A stretch of 64,000 nucleotides of DNA from Stratiolaelaps scimitus (Eukaryota; Arthropoda; Arachnida; Mesostigmata; Laelapidae): positions 6,076,001 through 6,140,000 of the forward strand of contig JABWDB010000008.1 of NCBI GenBank assembly GCA_019614645.1. Direction: 5' to 3'. The notes beneath the pieces are model-generated. The model did not search any database. It had not been told where the DNA came from and saw only the letters and a list, made by a program, of their open reading frames with translations. The translations under genes and the position numbers were made by a program. Of the stretch, positions 63,031-64,000 are shown piece after piece (the first letter of the stretch is position 1; every line of letters begins with the position of its first letter).

Positions 63031-64000
63031 ACATTTGAAGAATAAATATTAAGTAGCTCTGGGCATCAGCGTATTTCCGGAGCGTATTTTGCTCTGTTGT
63101 TCTCGAAGCATACCCTATCGGAGAGGCCCTGTGACCGCCGTATGGTGGGGGAGACTAGAGTCATTTCACCGTCGATTTATTTTTTCTCAACAAGAAGTGA
63201 ACGTTAATCAACACGTTTCTAAATGTTCGAACGCTCTTCGCTACATGTGCGTACTAACGACCGCGATGACGAACGGTGCCGTAACTCTGTTTTATGTCTG
63301 TGTGTCTTCCTCGTTGCAGAAAGGTTCGGATCGTTCCCGATCTGAAGAAAGGCCATAAACTGCGCATGTGGAACGATCTAGCCATGGAAGAGGAGAACAT
63401 CGTGTATCTCTCAAAACCTTACCTCACCCCGGCTGAGGAGAGACATCTACCAAAGTAGGATACGATTACACAATACATAATACGAACCGCGTGAACGAAT
63501 GATAAATGTACACCTAACACATTATTTTATTGCATCACTGAATTATGTGATACAAGTGGTTTGAGATTTTACCCGATCTAGCCAATTTTGTTCTCATCAC
63601 CCGATGATGAATGCATTGAATGCGAGCGTCAAGACAACAAGAGTCCTTATCTTAATAATTTGATATTATTCTATGCGCTATATATTTACGATTGACATCT
63701 TGGCTAATAGTAATATGTAGAGCCAAACGGGCTATGGATAGCCAACCCTTATGTATTGCAGAAGAAAAAAACTGAAATTACCTGTGAGACCTATCAGAGG
63801 CACAGTGAGAGACCAGAGTGAGAAACACCTATTGGATATCTATGCGACTTCACACCGAAGGTTTCCCATAATATATATATGCACATTTACGTGCAAACCC
63901 TTCATTCAGCAGGGAATGAAAGTGATCCTTAATGTGCTACTACGATATGTAATCTAATTCAATGAGTCAACCTATTACTTGTTCGCATTGTTGCAGGGAA
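62808..64000 (+). CDS. mRpL57: Mitochondrial large ribosomal subunit protein mL63 (MRPL57), 5' part of gene, three exons, truncated by window end
   Basis: Small protein of the mitochondrial 54S/39S ribosomal subunit (mL63, older name MRP63/MRPL57), which acts in the mitochondrial matrix. Exons 62808-62908, 63320-63454 and 63997 onward join in phase and give 80 residues before the window ends; the human protein is about 102 residues, so roughly the last quarter is missing. Visible family features, in order: short N-terminus MRLTQVLFG, then RRIPGRVDAGKVR (family IPGR...GK.R), a basic linker, MWNDLAMEEEN, then YLSKPYLTPAEE. The ATG is chosen because a stop (TGA at 62799-62801) lies in frame just upstream and the start aligns with the family start. 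The linker before IPGR is longer than in the human protein. Introns are 411 and 542 nt with GT-AG ends. Identification rests on remembered family motifs; a protein search would settle it, but I am confident. Confidence 0.9.
62999..63027. repeat. mRpL57: (TA)n microsatellite in mRpL57 intron 1
   Basis: About 28 nt of TA within the 411-nt first intron. Confidence 0.9.
63320..63454 (+). CDS. mRpL57: mRpL57 exon 2
   Basis: The acceptor is TTCCTCGTTGCAG|A; the first base completes a Gly codon with exon 1. The 135 nt encode K through P of the core, including AMEEENIVYLSKPYLTPAEE. The donor is CCAAA|GTAGGA with two bases over. If translation ran through, it would meet TAG at once, which supports splicing here. 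Confidence 0.9.
63997..64000 (+). CDS. mRpL57: mRpL57 exon 3, first four bases only
   Basis: The acceptor is CGCATTGTTGCAG|GGAA. The first G completes the AA overhang of exon 2 to a Lys codon, followed by GAA (Glu). The rest lies outside the window. Confidence 0.7.

Noticed and set aside
1..64000. CRISPR array, prokaryotic operons, integrase or phage genes
   Set aside because: No regularly spaced direct repeats and no bacterial-type genes; the window is eukaryotic.

Overview
This is nuclear DNA of a eukaryote, not a bacterium, phage or organelle. Long open frames are absent, coding pieces are short and flanked by GT-AG splice signals, and simple-sequence repeats are dense: more than twenty (TA)n tracts, often as compound (CA)n(TA)n or (CT)n(TA)n. 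Base composition alternates between AT-rich tracts and GC-rich islands. Sparse genes with large introns and a mitochondrial ribosomal protein gene fit an arthropod-sized animal genome. A chelicerate (mite or tick) is my guess from general look only; the sequence does not prove it.

Two genes are well supported. At the right edge, plus strand, lies the gene for mitochondrial large-subunit ribosomal protein mL63 (MRPL57). Exon 1 is 62808-62908, exon 2 is 63320-63454, and exon 3 starts at 63997 and leaves the window. All junctions are phase-consistent and the protein carries the family's IPGR..GK, M...L..EEEN and YLS.PYLT..EE signatures. On the minus strand, a small membrane protein with a secretory-type N-terminus starts at 60661. 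Its first exon ends in a clean donor at 60416. The next recognisable exon with matching phase is at 23116-22693, implying a roughly 37.3-kb intron. Two further minus-strand segments (18625-18570 and 17318-17234) continue with matching phase and are plausible later exons, but weaker. I could not assign a family.

Most of the window (about 23.1-60.4 kb) is therefore probably intronic for the minus-strand gene. Inside it are several weak plus-strand exon candidates: 27110-27316 (good acceptor and donor), 29523-29819, 46202-46408 (hydrophobic then Cys-rich), 47445-47606, 48004-48107, and 48911-49130 (ends in a hydrophobic GPI-anchor-like tail). These are unproven; some may form one nested gene. 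The left 16 kb has nothing I can call a gene with confidence. A GC-rich island at 60.7-62.4 kb separates the start of the minus-strand gene from mL63 and looks like a shared 5' or promoter region, with a TATA-like box at 62239.

The most unusual structural theme is inverted repetition. There are perfect or near-perfect short-loop hairpins (3984, 38723, 39158, 39184, 43943, 50000), two AT-repeat palindromes with unique-sequence arms (36439-36480 and 50932-51016), and two interleaved A-B-A'-B' inverted repeats able to form pseudoknots (50000-50038 and 62361-62413). A small dispersed repeat family has copies near 19.0, 38.9 and 60.3 kb. No CRISPR array, prokaryotic operon, rRNA or confident tRNA is present.
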